A DNA stretch of 64,000 nucleotides. Source: Marinobacter azerbaijanicus. Its GTDB lineage: Bacteria > Pseudomonadota > Gammaproteobacteria > Pseudomonadales > Oleiphilaceae. A program made the translations under genes and the position numbers. Position 1 is the stretch's first letter. The number at the start of each line of letters is the position of its first letter. The DNA lies in contig NZ_JASSVS010000001.1 in the NCBI RefSeq assembly GCF_030250645.1, positions 372,001 through 436,000 on the forward strand, written 5' to 3'. The notes under the pieces are model-generated. The model was not told the origin of the DNA. It worked only from the letters and a program-made list of their open reading frames with translations, and searched no databases. Positions 38,691-46,676 of this stretch are shown piece by piece.

Positions 38691-40532
38691 ATGCTGCTGT
38701 ACCTGCGTCATCTCACAATACTTGCCATGCTGCTACTCACTACCAGTGCGACTATGGCAGCCTACCCGGCAAAAACGGCAAACTGTCCGACTCTTGATGC
38801 CAGCAGCCCGGAGCAGAGAGAGGCGCTGATGGACCATGTCTGCTACCTCAGTGCCCCGCCCGGATCACCAACCCACGATGCCGGAACGCCGGCAGAACTC
38901 CCTGCCGAGGCCCAATGGAAAGCGGCGAATGGTCACGATCTGGTCTTCAGTCACACCAACGCGGTCTACTGGGTCCGCCTTAATCTGCACAACTCCAGCG
39001 ATGTACGACGGCTCTGGTACCTGAAACTCAACTACCCACTGCTGGATGAAGTCACCTTCTGGCATTCCGGCAACCATGGCACTGCTGTCATTGCCACCGG
39101 CGACCAGCACCCATTCATGTCGCGGGGCATAGATTACCGGTATTTCCTGCTTCCCGTCACGCTTGGCAGCAAGGAGCATGCAACCATTACCGTCAGAGTT
39201 CACAGTAGCGGTGCGTTGAATGTCCCCCTGTCCCTGGATACTCCCGAGGCAACCATCGCCCAGAGCAATCACCTGACGCTGACTCATGGGTTGTTCTACG
39301 GTGCCCTGCTGGTGTTTGCGGCGTTCAACCTGCTGCTTTTTTTCAGCTCCGGCACCGGATACTACTTTTACAATGCCTTTTATATGGCTTCACTGGGCCT
39401 TTTCCTGTTTGCCATGGGGGGCTTTGCCAATCAGTATTTCTGGCCAGACAGTACCGGTTTTGCCAACACCTCCATTCCCATGCTTATGTCAATCAGCACC
39501 CTGGCCATGACCCTTTTCGGTCGGTCTTTCCTGGAAATCCGGCCTGACTCGGCAACAGACCGGGTACTCAAGGGGCAAGCACTGGCCAGCCTGAGTCTGA
39601 TTGCCATGGCGTTTGTCCTGCCCTACAACAAGTCCATCGTGCTCAGCACCACCGTTGCCCTGATCATTATCGGCAGCCTGTTTGTAATCGGGCTTATTCG
39701 CTGGCGTCAGGGTTATCTGCCGGCCAAGTGGTATGTCATGGCGTGGTCCGGAATGCTGGCTGGCGCGCTTATATACGCTCTTGCCGCATTCGGCTACCTT
39801 GCCGACTTCCTGGCCCGTGAGATCTTTATGCAGGCTGCTGTAGGCGCACAGGTGATCCTGCTCAACTATGCCATGGTTCAACGCTGGAGGCTGTTGAACC
39901 AGAAGCTGTTGAATGTGGAGCAGAACGCCCGTACCGAGCTGGAGCTGAAAGTGCACGAACGCACCGCGCAACTCCGTAACACCATGCGGGAACTGGAGAG
40001 AGCCAACCGACAGTTGGCCACGCTTAGCCTCAACGACGCGCTGACCGGGTTACACAACCGACGACACCTGGACAACCTGCTACCTGAGCTGTGCGCCGAA
40101 TCTCGCCGCAACGGCCAGCCATTGACCATCGCACTGCTTGATGCTGACCATTTCAAGGCGGTGAATGATGCCTGGGGACATGACTTTGGCGACCAATGCC
40201 TCCAGCACATCGCCGATATACTCAGACGCCATGTCAAAAGGCCAAGAGATGTGACCATCCGGTTTGGGGGCGAGGAATTCGCGATATTGTTACCTGGCAC
40301 CAGCGCGGACGGAGCGATGAGACTCTGCGAGCGCATACTGGAAGACTTGGCAAGCGCTCCGGTAAAAACCGACAACGGCAAGTCGGTTACCCTGACCATG
40401 AGCGCAGGCGTTGCCGGGTTGGTGCCGGGCGAAGATGAAAGGGATCTGTTCCGCAGGGCTGATGACGCTCTTTACCGGGCCAAGGCGGCCGGCCGGAATC
40501 GGACTGAACTGTCAGCGCCTGTGCAATCCTGA
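38691..40532 (+). CDS. 7TMR-DISM diguanylate cyclase
   Basis: The 613-residue protein has a signal-like N-terminus (ending MAAYPAK), a periplasmic 7TMR-DISM extracellular domain (about 25-185), seven membrane helices (about 190-400), a coiled coil and a GGDEF domain with active site GGEEF (526-530). An inhibitory I-site RPRD lies five residues before it. It should make c-di-GMP under feedback control in response to a periplasmic ligand, probably a carbohydrate-like one. ATG 38691 is preferred over TTG 38649. Confidence 0.92.
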   Translation: MLLYLRHLTILAMLLLTTSATMAAYPAKTANCPTLDASSPEQREALMDHVCYLSAPPGSPTHDAGTPAELPAEAQWKAANGHDLVFSHTNAVYWVRLNLHNSSDVRRLWYLKLNYPLLDEVTFWHSGNHGTAVIATGDQHPFMSRGIDYRYFLLPVTLGSKEHATITVRVHSSGALNVPLSLDTPEATIAQSNHLTLTHGLFYGALLVFAAFNLLLFFSSGTGYYFYNAFYMASLGLFLFAMGGFANQYFWPDSTGFANTSIPMLMSISTLAMTLFGRSFLEIRPDSATDRVLKGQALASLSLIAMAFVLPYNKSIVLSTTVALIIIGSLFVIGLIRWRQGYLPAKWYVMAWSGMLAGALIYALAAFGYLADFLAREIFMQAAVGAQVILLNYAMVQRWRLLNQKLLNVEQNARTELELKVHERTAQLRNTMRELERANRQLATLSLNDALTGLHNRRHLDNLLPELCAESRRNGQPLTIALLDADHFKAVNDAWGHDFGDQCLQHIADILRRHVKRPRDVTIRFGGEEFAILLPGTSADGAMRLCERILEDLASAPVKTDNGKSVTLTMSAGVAGLVPGEDERDLFRRADDALYRAKAAGRNRTELSAPVQS

Positions 40533-40533
40533 C

Positions 40534-41196
40534 TCACATCCATCGATGCATAAACCCCGCCGCCAGTCCGGCCGCCTGACGGATCATCTCCTCATGGCTT
40601 TCGGCCTGCCGCGCCAAGGGCCGATAATCGTGGTCGCCACCCTCCAGCCAGGCCAGGTGCAACGGAGCCGCCCCGTCCAGCCCCTGCTCCTCGACCTCCT
40701 GCCTTCTTCCGAATGGATCTCGCGTGCCCTGAATGATCTGCATTGGACGCCCCAGATCACCAAAATGGCCTGTCCGCCAGCGATCCGGTTTACCCGGCGG
40801 GTGAAACGGATACCCGAAACAGACCACGCCGCAGACCTCAGCATGCAGGTCCGCCTGCGCGATAACGTGACTGGCCATTCTGCCACCCATGGACTTGCCT
40901 CCGATGAAAACAGGGCCCCTCTGTCCGGCCTCAGCCAGAGACTCCGCAATGGCCTGGCGAAAATGCGCCAGCAACACGGGTTGCCGGTCGGGCGGCCTTT
41001 TTTTGCCATCCCGCCTGCGCCTCTCCATGTAGGGGAACTCGAACCGCAGGGTCGCCACACCTTCTGCAGACAATGCTGAAGCCAGCATTTCCATAAACGC
41101 CGAATCTGCCGGTGCTCCAGCTCCATGGGCCAGCACCAGCTGCGGTCCCTGGAGCTTTCCCGGTGGCTCTGCCCTGTAAAATGTTACTGAATCCAC
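40534..41196 (-). CDS. KANL3/Tex30-type alpha/beta hydrolase
   Basis: This 220-residue alpha/beta hydrolase has the oxyanion region LVLAHGAGAPADSAFM, the nucleophile elbow GGKSMGGRMA and the late Asp and His regions (QGTRDPFG, EGGDHDYRPL). The family (formerly annotated DUF or 'dienelactone hydrolase-like') has no defined substrate. It is convergent with the diguanylate cyclase, one base apart. Confidence 0.87.
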   Translation of the reverse strand: MDSVTFYRAEPPGKLQGPQLVLAHGAGAPADSAFMEMLASALSAEGVATLRFEFPYMERRRRDGKKRPPDRQPVLLAHFRQAIAESLAEAGQRGPVFIGGKSMGGRMASHVIAQADLHAEVCGVVCFGYPFHPPGKPDRWRTGHFGDLGRPMQIIQGTRDPFGRRQEVEEQGLDGAAPLHLAWLEGGDHDYRPLARQAESHEEMIRQAAGLAAGFMHRWM

Positions 41197-41337
41197 TGGA
41201 CCTCCAGAATGAAGCTATAATAGGTACCGCACCCAACCACACGTCGGGAAGGTTTGCAGACCGCTCCAGAGCATTTGCAAATACTCCAATCTATTCGCCA
41301 TGTTACTGATTTAGACGCATTTGACAGGGCTGCCGAG

Positions 41338-41351
41338 TTGATCTGTGTCAT
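41338..41351 (+). promoter_or_regulatory. Candidate ANR/FNR box of the cco operon
   Basis: TTGATCTGTGTCAT matches TTGAT-N4-ATCAA in the first half fully and in the second half at three of five bases. A CATACT box at 41374-41379 is placed exactly where a -10 would be if the box centred at -41.5, the class II FNR layout. Confidence 0.6.
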
Positions 41352-41421
41352 TGCAAACAGCTAATGCTTTCTCCATACTTGCGCCCGCATCTTTCCCCAT
41401 TCTAAACCCATTGGTAAGGCT

Positions 41422-42852
41422 ATGAGCACAGTAAATGCAAACCTGACATACAACTACAAGGTGGTAAGGCAGTTTGCCATCATGACAGTGGTATGGGGGA
41501 TTGTAGGTATGGCCCTGGGCGTGCTGATTGCAGCACAACTGGTCTGGCCGTCCCTCAACCTCGACCTGCCCTGGACCCACTTCGGCCGTTTACGGCCGCT
41601 GCATACGAACGCCGTCATCTTCGGCTTCGGCGGAAGCGCATTGTTCGCTACAGCCTACTATGTGGTGCAACGCACCTGTCAGGCACGTCTGTTTTCGGAT
41701 GCTCTGGCTGCGTTTACCTTCTGGGGCTGGCAGGCCATCATCGTGGCGGCAGCCATAACTTTGCCATTGGGGTTGACCACCTCAAAGGAATACGCAGAAC
41801 TGGAATGGCCCATCGACATCGCAATCACCGTGGTATGGGTATGCTATGCGCTGGTGTTCTTCGGTACTGTCATGAAACGCAGCACACCGCACATCTATGT
41901 GGCCAACTGGTTCTATGGCGCCTTTATTATCACCGTTGCCGTACTGCATATCGGCAACAGCATGGCGCTGCCGGCAACCGCCTTCAAGTCGTACTCGGCC
42001 TACGCCGGTGTTACCGATGCGATGATTCAGTGGTGGTACGGCCACAATGCCGTTGGTTTCTTCCTGACTGCCGGCTTCCTCGGCATGATGTACTATTTTG
42101 TGCCCAAGCAGGCTAACCGCCCTGTCTATTCCTATCGTCTGTCGATCGTCCACTTCTGGGCACTGATCGCGACCTACGTATGGGCCGGTGGCCACCACCT
42201 GCACTATTCGGCTCTGCCTGACTGGGCGCAAACTGCCGGCATGGTGATGTCCCTGATTCTGCTGGCGCCATCCTGGGGCGGCATGATCAACGGCATGATG
42301 ACCCTGTCTGGCGCCTGGCACAAACTGCGCACCGATCCCATCCTGCGTTTCCTGGTGGTCTCCCTGTCGTTCTACGGCATGTCCACCTTTGAAGGCCCGA
42401 TGATGTCCATCAAGACCGTAAACGCCCTCTCCCACAATACTGACTGGACCATCGGTCACGTCCACTCCGGTGCTCTGGGCTGGGTTGCCATGATCAGTAT
42501 TGGTGCCGTCTATCACCTGATCCCCAAACTGTGGGGCGTCCAGGCCATGTACAGCACCGCCATGATCAACGCGCACTTCTGGCTGGCAACGGTCGGCACC
42601 GTGCTCTATATCGTCGCCATGTGGGTCAACGGTATCATGCAGGGCCTGATGTGGCGCGCGGTCAACGAGGACGGCACGCTGACCTACAGTTTTGTTGAAG
42701 CACTCGAAGCGTCCTACCCGGGCTACTTTGTACGGTTCCTTGGCGGCGTGATTTTCCTGACCGGTATGCTGGTAATGGCCTACAACGTCTACATGACCGT
42801 GCGTCAGAAAGATGCCGTTGCTCAAGACAACACAGCAGCGCAAGCGGCGTAA
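41422..42852 (+). CDS. ccoN: cbb3-type cytochrome c oxidase subunit I
   Basis: The 476-residue subunit has 12 membrane helices and conserved His ligands, including [37 protein letters not shown] and [11 protein letters not shown]. It holds haem b, haem b3 and CuB, the oxygen-reducing centre. It opens ccoNOQP, which has high oxygen affinity and serves microaerobic respiration. The next gene begins 15 bp after its stop. Confidence 0.97.
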   Translation: MSTVNANLTYNYKVVRQFAIMTVVWGIVGMALGVLIAAQLVWPSLNLDLPWTHFGRLRPLHTNAVIFGFGGSALFATAYYVVQRTCQARLFSDALAAFTFWGWQAIIVAAAITLPLGLTTSKEYAELEWPIDIAITVVWVCYALVFFGTVMKRSTPHIYVANWFYGAFIITVAVLHIGNSMALPATAFKSYSAYAGVTDAMIQWWYGHNAVGFFLTAGFLGMMYYFVPKQANRPVYSYRLSIVHFWALIATYVWAGGHHLHYSALPDWAQTAGMVMSLILLAPSWGGMINGMMTLSGAWHKLRTDPILRFLVVSLSFYGMSTFEGPMMSIKTVNALSHNTDWTIGHVHSGALGWVAMISIGAVYHLIPKLWGVQAMYSTAMINAHFWLATVGTVLYIVAMWVNGIMQGLMWRAVNEDGTLTYSFVEALEASYPGYFVRFLGGVIFLTGMLVMAYNVYMTVRQKDAVAQDNTAAQAA

Positions 42853-42867
42853 CGGGAGACATACCTG

Positions 42868-43476
42868 ATGAAGCACGACATTATTGAAAAGAACCTCGGG
42901 ATCATGATCGTACTGATCATCCTGACCATCAGTGGCGGCTTCCTTGCGGAAGTTGTGCCCTTGTTCTTCCAGAAAAGCGTCAACGAGCCGGTAGAAGGCC
43001 TCACGCCGCTGTCTGCGCTGGAGCTGGAAGGCCGGGACATATACATACGTGAGGGTTGCCACGTCTGCCATACCCAGCAGATCCGTCCGTTCCGGGCTGA
43101 AACCGAACGCTACGGCCATTACTCCGTTGCGGGCGAATTCGTTTACGATCGCCCGTTCCTGTGGGGCTCCAAGCGCACCGGCCCTGACCTCGCCCGTGTT
43201 GGTGGTCGCTACTCCGATGCCTGGCAGCGCCAGCATCTGTACGACCCGCGCAGCGTGGTTCCGGAGTCCAACATGCCGGCTTTCCCCTGGCTGTTTGAGG
43301 ACCGCGTTGACCACACAGACACCGAGGCGAAGATGAAAACACTCCAGACACTGGGTGTGCCATACACTGACGAGCAGGTTGCAGGCGCAGCTGACGAAGT
43401 GCGGGGCAAATTTGAAATCGAAGCTCTGGTCGCGTACCTGCAACAGCTCGGTACCGTCATTTCAGAGAAGCGGTGA
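42868..43476 (+). CDS. ccoO: cbb3-type oxidase mono-haem subunit
   Basis: This 202-residue protein has an N-terminal anchor helix (about 8-34) and one c-type haem motif, CHVCH (64-68), in [14 protein letters not shown], with the distal Met in [10 protein letters not shown]. CcoO passes electrons from CcoP to CcoN. Length and motif placing are as in Pseudomonas. Confidence 0.97.
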   Translation: MKHDIIEKNLGIMIVLIILTISGGFLAEVVPLFFQKSVNEPVEGLTPLSALELEGRDIYIREGCHVCHTQQIRPFRAETERYGHYSVAGEFVYDRPFLWGSKRTGPDLARVGGRYSDAWQRQHLYDPRSVVPESNMPAFPWLFEDRVDHTDTEAKMKTLQTLGVPYTDEQVAGAADEVRGKFEIEALVAYLQQLGTVISEKR

Positions 43477-43481
43477 TTCCC

Positions 43482-43667
43482 ATGGATCTTAACGAGTTAC
43501 GCGGCATTCAAACACTGGTCATCATGGCCATGTTCTTCGGCATCATCTGGTGGGCTTTCAGCAAGCACCGCAAGAAAGCCAATGAAGAAGCGGCCCATCT
43601 ACCCTTCGATGATGATGAGGTGGAAAAGCGTACTCTTGAACAGGAAAAAACGGAGAAAAAACGATGA
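43482..43667 (+). CDS. ccoQ: cbb3-type oxidase subunit CcoQ
   Basis: The 61-residue protein has one membrane helix (about 8-27) and an acidic then basic cytoplasmic tail. CcoQ stabilises the complex in the presence of oxygen. I start at ATG 43482 (MDLNELRGIQ), 5 bp after the ccoO stop; its stop overlaps the ccoP ATG. Confidence 0.93.
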   Translation: MDLNELRGIQTLVIMAMFFGIIWWAFSKHRKKANEEAAHLPFDDDEVEKRTLEQEKTEKKR

Positions 43668-44554
43668 GTACCTTCTGGAGCATCTGGATCAGCGTGATCG
43701 TGCTCGGTACTGTGTTTGGCTGCTGGTGGCTGCTATTCGCCACGCGCAAGGGCCAGACAAGCGATACTGAGACTGACCGGACGGTGGGCCATTCCTTCGA
43801 CGGCATTGAAGAATACGATAACCCGCTACCGAAGTGGTGGTACTACCTGTTCGTAGCGACCTGCGTTTTTGGTCTGGGCTACCTGGCGCTGTATCCCGGT
43901 CTGGGTAACTTCCAGGGCCTGTTGGGTTGGTCATCCACCAATCAGTGGGAAGCCGAGGTCCAGCAGGCTGAAGCCAAATACGGCGAGCTCTACGCCAAAT
44001 TCGGTGACACACCGGTTCCGGAACTGGCGGAAAATGACGACGCCATGAAAATGGGACAGCGGCTTTTTGCCAACAACTGTGCCACCTGTCATGGGTCGGC
44101 CGGCCGGGGGGCCCTGGGCTTCCCGAACCTGACCGACGATGCCTGGCTTTATGGCGGAGATCCTGACTCGATCCTCACAACACTTCGTGAAGGCCGGAAT
44201 GGCAACATGCCCGCCATGGGCACCATGCCGAACATGACCAACGAACAGGTCGACCAGGTTGTCAACTACGTGCTCAGCTTCAGCGGCCGGGAAAAGGACG
44301 CCGAGGCGGCAAAGCAAGGCGAAGAGGTTTATGCCCAGGCCTGCGTTGCCTGTCATGGTCCGGATGGCAAGGGTAATCAGGCTCTTGGCGCCCCGAATCT
44401 GACCGATGACGCCTGGCTTTACGGTTCCACCTATGACTGGATCCGGGAAACCGTTGTTAACGGCCGTCAGAACCAGATGCCCGCCCAAGGCGGTCGGCTT
44501 TCTGATGATCAGATCCAGATTCTGGCTGCGTACGTCTACAGCCTGTCAAACTGA
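43664..44554 (+). CDS. ccoP: cbb3-type oxidase di-haem subunit
   Basis: The 296-residue subunit has two N-terminal helices (about 7-27 and 58-80) and two c-type haem motifs, CATCH (139-143) and CVACH (227-231). The two haem domains share NLTDDAWLYG, which shows duplication. It takes electrons from soluble cytochromes. The ATG overlaps the ccoQ stop. Confidence 0.97.
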   Translation: MSTFWSIWISVIVLGTVFGCWWLLFATRKGQTSDTETDRTVGHSFDGIEEYDNPLPKWWYYLFVATCVFGLGYLALYPGLGNFQGLLGWSSTNQWEAEVQQAEAKYGELYAKFGDTPVPELAENDDAMKMGQRLFANNCATCHGSAGRGALGFPNLTDDAWLYGGDPDSILTTLREGRNGNMPAMGTMPNMTNEQVDQVVNYVLSFSGREKDAEAAKQGEEVYAQACVACHGPDGKGNQALGAPNLTDDAWLYGSTYDWIRETVVNGRQNQMPAQGGRLSDDQIQILAAYVYSLSN

Positions 44555-44560
44555 GTATCG

Positions 44561-44585
44561 GGCCAGAGCCGCGAATGCTCTGGCC
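44561..44585 (+). terminator. Hairpin 1 between ccoP and ccoG
   Basis: GGCCAGAGC (44561-44569) pairs perfectly with GCTCTGGCC (44577-44585) around a 7-nt loop, six bases after the ccoP stop. No T-run follows, so RNA end-protection or attenuation is more likely than full termination. Confidence 0.6.
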
Positions 44586-44592
44586 AGGTCTG

Positions 44593-44630
44593 CTCAACCC
44601 TGTGTCTGCCCTTGCGGGCACAGGCTTGAG
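44593..44630 (+). terminator. Hairpin 2 between ccoP and ccoG
   Basis: Nested stems CTCAA/TTGAG, CTGT/ACAG and GCCC/GGGC form a second, imperfect hairpin directly after the first. The pair may set the ratio of structural to assembly-gene transcript. Confidence 0.45.
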
Positions 44631-44689
44631 AAGATCCCCTGCCCCGCACTCCACTGAGATACGGGCGACACATCATCGGGAGGTTAACG

Positions 44690-46123
44690 ATGAACAGTGA
44701 GATTCCGGTCAAGCAGGTTGACCCATCCTCTGACGCCTCCGACAACAACAACAAAAACACCGGAACTGTCGAGTTATACGCCAGCCGCAAAAAGATCTAC
44801 GTGAAAGAGGTCAAGGGCTTCTTTCAGCGTATTCGCAATGTCAGCCTGACGGCTCTGATGGGCATGTATTTTCTGTTCGTCTGGATAACCGTGGATGGCC
44901 AGCCACTGATTCACTTTGACCTGCCAGCCCGTGAATTCCATCTGTTCAGTGCCACCTTCTATCCCCAGGATTTCATCCTGCTGTCCGGGATGCTGATCAT
45001 CTGTGCCTTTGGCCTGTTCTTTATTACCACCCTGTTTGGCAGGGTCTGGTGTGGTTACACCTGCCCACAGACAGTGTGGACGTTTATCTTCATGTGGGTG
45101 GAAGAGCGCATAGAAGGCGGCCGTAACAAGCGCATAAAGCTCGACAAGGCCCCCCGTTCCGCGGAAAAGATCGCCAAGAAGTCCGCAAAACACTCTGCAT
45201 GGCTGCTTATCGCGCTGGCTACTGGTCTGACTTTTGTAGGTTACTTCTATCCCATCCGGGAGCTGATCGCAGACCTTTTCACGTTACAGGCCAATGGTTG
45301 GGCCTACTTCTGGGTGGCCTTCTTCACGGTCGCCACTTACCTGAACGCAGGCTGGATGCGTGAGCAGGTCTGCCTGTACATGTGCCCGTATGCCCGATTC
45401 CAGTCAGTGATGTTCGACCCCAATACCCGGATTGTGTCCTACGATCCTAACCGGGGAGAGCCTCGGGGTAGTCGCAAGAAGGGGGTAGACCCGGCAGAGC
45501 TGGGACTGGGCGACTGTATAGACTGTGGGCAATGTGTCCAGGTCTGCCCTACCGGTATCGATATCCGTGACGGTCTGCAATATGAGTGTATTGGTTGCGC
45601 CCTGTGCATCGACGCCTGTGACGAGGTCATGGACAAGATGAATTATCCGCGGGGGCTTATTCGCTACACCACAGAAAATGAACTGGAAGGGAAAACGTCA
45701 AAACTCCTTCGACCACGGACATTTGGCTACGGGCTGGTATTGCTGGCCATGATGGCGGCCATTACTGTCACCATCATGACCCGGGTTCCCGCGGAACTGG
45801 ATGTAATCAAGGATCGCGGCGCGCCCTTTGGTTACAACGGCGACGGTCGCATCGAAAACAGCTATACCCTGAAAATCGCCAATATGACCGAGGTGCCGCA
45901 AACGTTTACAATTTCAGCGTCAGGACTGGAGGGTATGAGGATACTGACCGAGAACACCGTAACGGTCGATAGCGGCGAAAACCGCTCCGTGCCAACGGTA
46001 GTGGACGTCGATCCAGAAGTCATCTCGGAAAGCAACAATGCCATCGTATTCCGGATTGAATCACAATCCGACGAATCACTGGTACTTGAAACTGAAAGCC
46101 GTTTTATCGGTCCTAATCGCTGA
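44690..46123 (+). CDS. ccoG: CcoG (RdxA/FixG) iron-sulfur copper-reducing factor
   Basis: The 477-residue membrane protein has about five helices, a WCGYTCPQT pair, LYMCPYARFQ, two 4Fe-4S motifs (CIDCGQCVQVCP and CIGCALCIDACD) and a C-terminal immunoglobulin-like FixG domain. CcoG reduces Cu(II) so that copper can be inserted into CcoN. It opens the ccoGHIS assembly group. Confidence 0.96.
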   Translation: MNSEIPVKQVDPSSDASDNNNKNTGTVELYASRKKIYVKEVKGFFQRIRNVSLTALMGMYFLFVWITVDGQPLIHFDLPAREFHLFSATFYPQDFILLSGMLIICAFGLFFITTLFGRVWCGYTCPQTVWTFIFMWVEERIEGGRNKRIKLDKAPRSAEKIAKKSAKHSAWLLIALATGLTFVGYFYPIRELIADLFTLQANGWAYFWVAFFTVATYLNAGWMREQVCLYMCPYARFQSVMFDPNTRIVSYDPNRGEPRGSRKKGVDPAELGLGDCIDCGQCVQVCPTGIDIRDGLQYECIGCALCIDACDEVMDKMNYPRGLIRYTTENELEGKTSKLLRPRTFGYGLVLLAMMAAITVTIMTRVPAELDVIKDRGAPFGYNGDGRIENSYTLKIANMTEVPQTFTISASGLEGMRILTENTVTVDSGENRSVPTVVDVDPEVISESNNAIVFRIESQSDESLVLETESRFIGPNR

Positions 46124-46160
46124 CCTTCCAACTCCGGAGTCAGCACTGAGAGACAGAACT

Positions 46161-46676
46161 ATGACTGAAAACACCTCCGTAGGCCCGTGGTACCGTCAGC
46201 CCTGGCTGTTGTTCCTGCTGATCTTCCCGGGCGCGGCCATTATCTGGTGCACAATTGCTATCACGGTAGCACTCAACACCGACAACTCGATGGTGACCGA
46301 CGACTATTCCAAGGAAGGCCGCGGCATCAACATGGAAATTGCCCGGGACCAGGCAGCAAAAGACCTCGGCCTCAGGGCGGAAATGGCCTTCGACGAACGG
46401 GAAATCAGCCTGACCGTTGACACCAACGAAGGCAGCGCTGATTACCCCTACCTGATTCTTAACCTGTTCCACCCGACCATCGCCGAGCGGGATCGTACCG
46501 TTCAGTTTCGCGCGGTGGGTGACGGTCACTATACGGCGAGCCTGAACCAGTCTATTGAGGGTCGCTGGTACTTTGACCTGCGGGGCCCGGACAACGACTG
46601 GCGGCTGAAGGGCGAGTCCAACCTGCCGGCGGAACGCCGGCTGACCCTGGGTGCAGGCACTGAAGACCGCGGGTGA
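46161..46676 (+). CDS. ccoH: CcoH (FixH) assembly protein
   Basis: The 171-residue protein has one N-terminal membrane helix (about 14-38) and a periplasmic FixH domain (YSKEGRGINMEI, FHPTIAERDR). It helps oxidase assembly. The ATG at 46161 follows an AGACAG region; the frame is open to 46038 but overlaps ccoG. Its stop overlaps the ccoI GTG (GTGA). Confidence 0.93.
   Translation: MTENTSVGPWYRQPWLLFLLIFPGAAIIWCTIAITVALNTDNSMVTDDYSKEGRGINMEIARDQAAKDLGLRAEMAFDEREISLTVDTNEGSADYPYLILNLFHPTIAERDRTVQFRAVGDGHYTASLNQSIEGRWYFDLRGPDNDWRLKGESNLPAERRLTLGAGTEDRG

Noticed and set aside
41321-41326. TTGACA as a -35 for ccoN
   Set aside because: No acceptable -10 lies 16-18 bp downstream (TGTGTC); the ANR box with CATACT fits better.
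41782-43443. 553-codon open frame antisense to ccoN and ccoO
   Set aside because: It crosses two well-supported cco genes and the gap between them, and its His/Gln/Asp-rich translation has no fold-like pattern.
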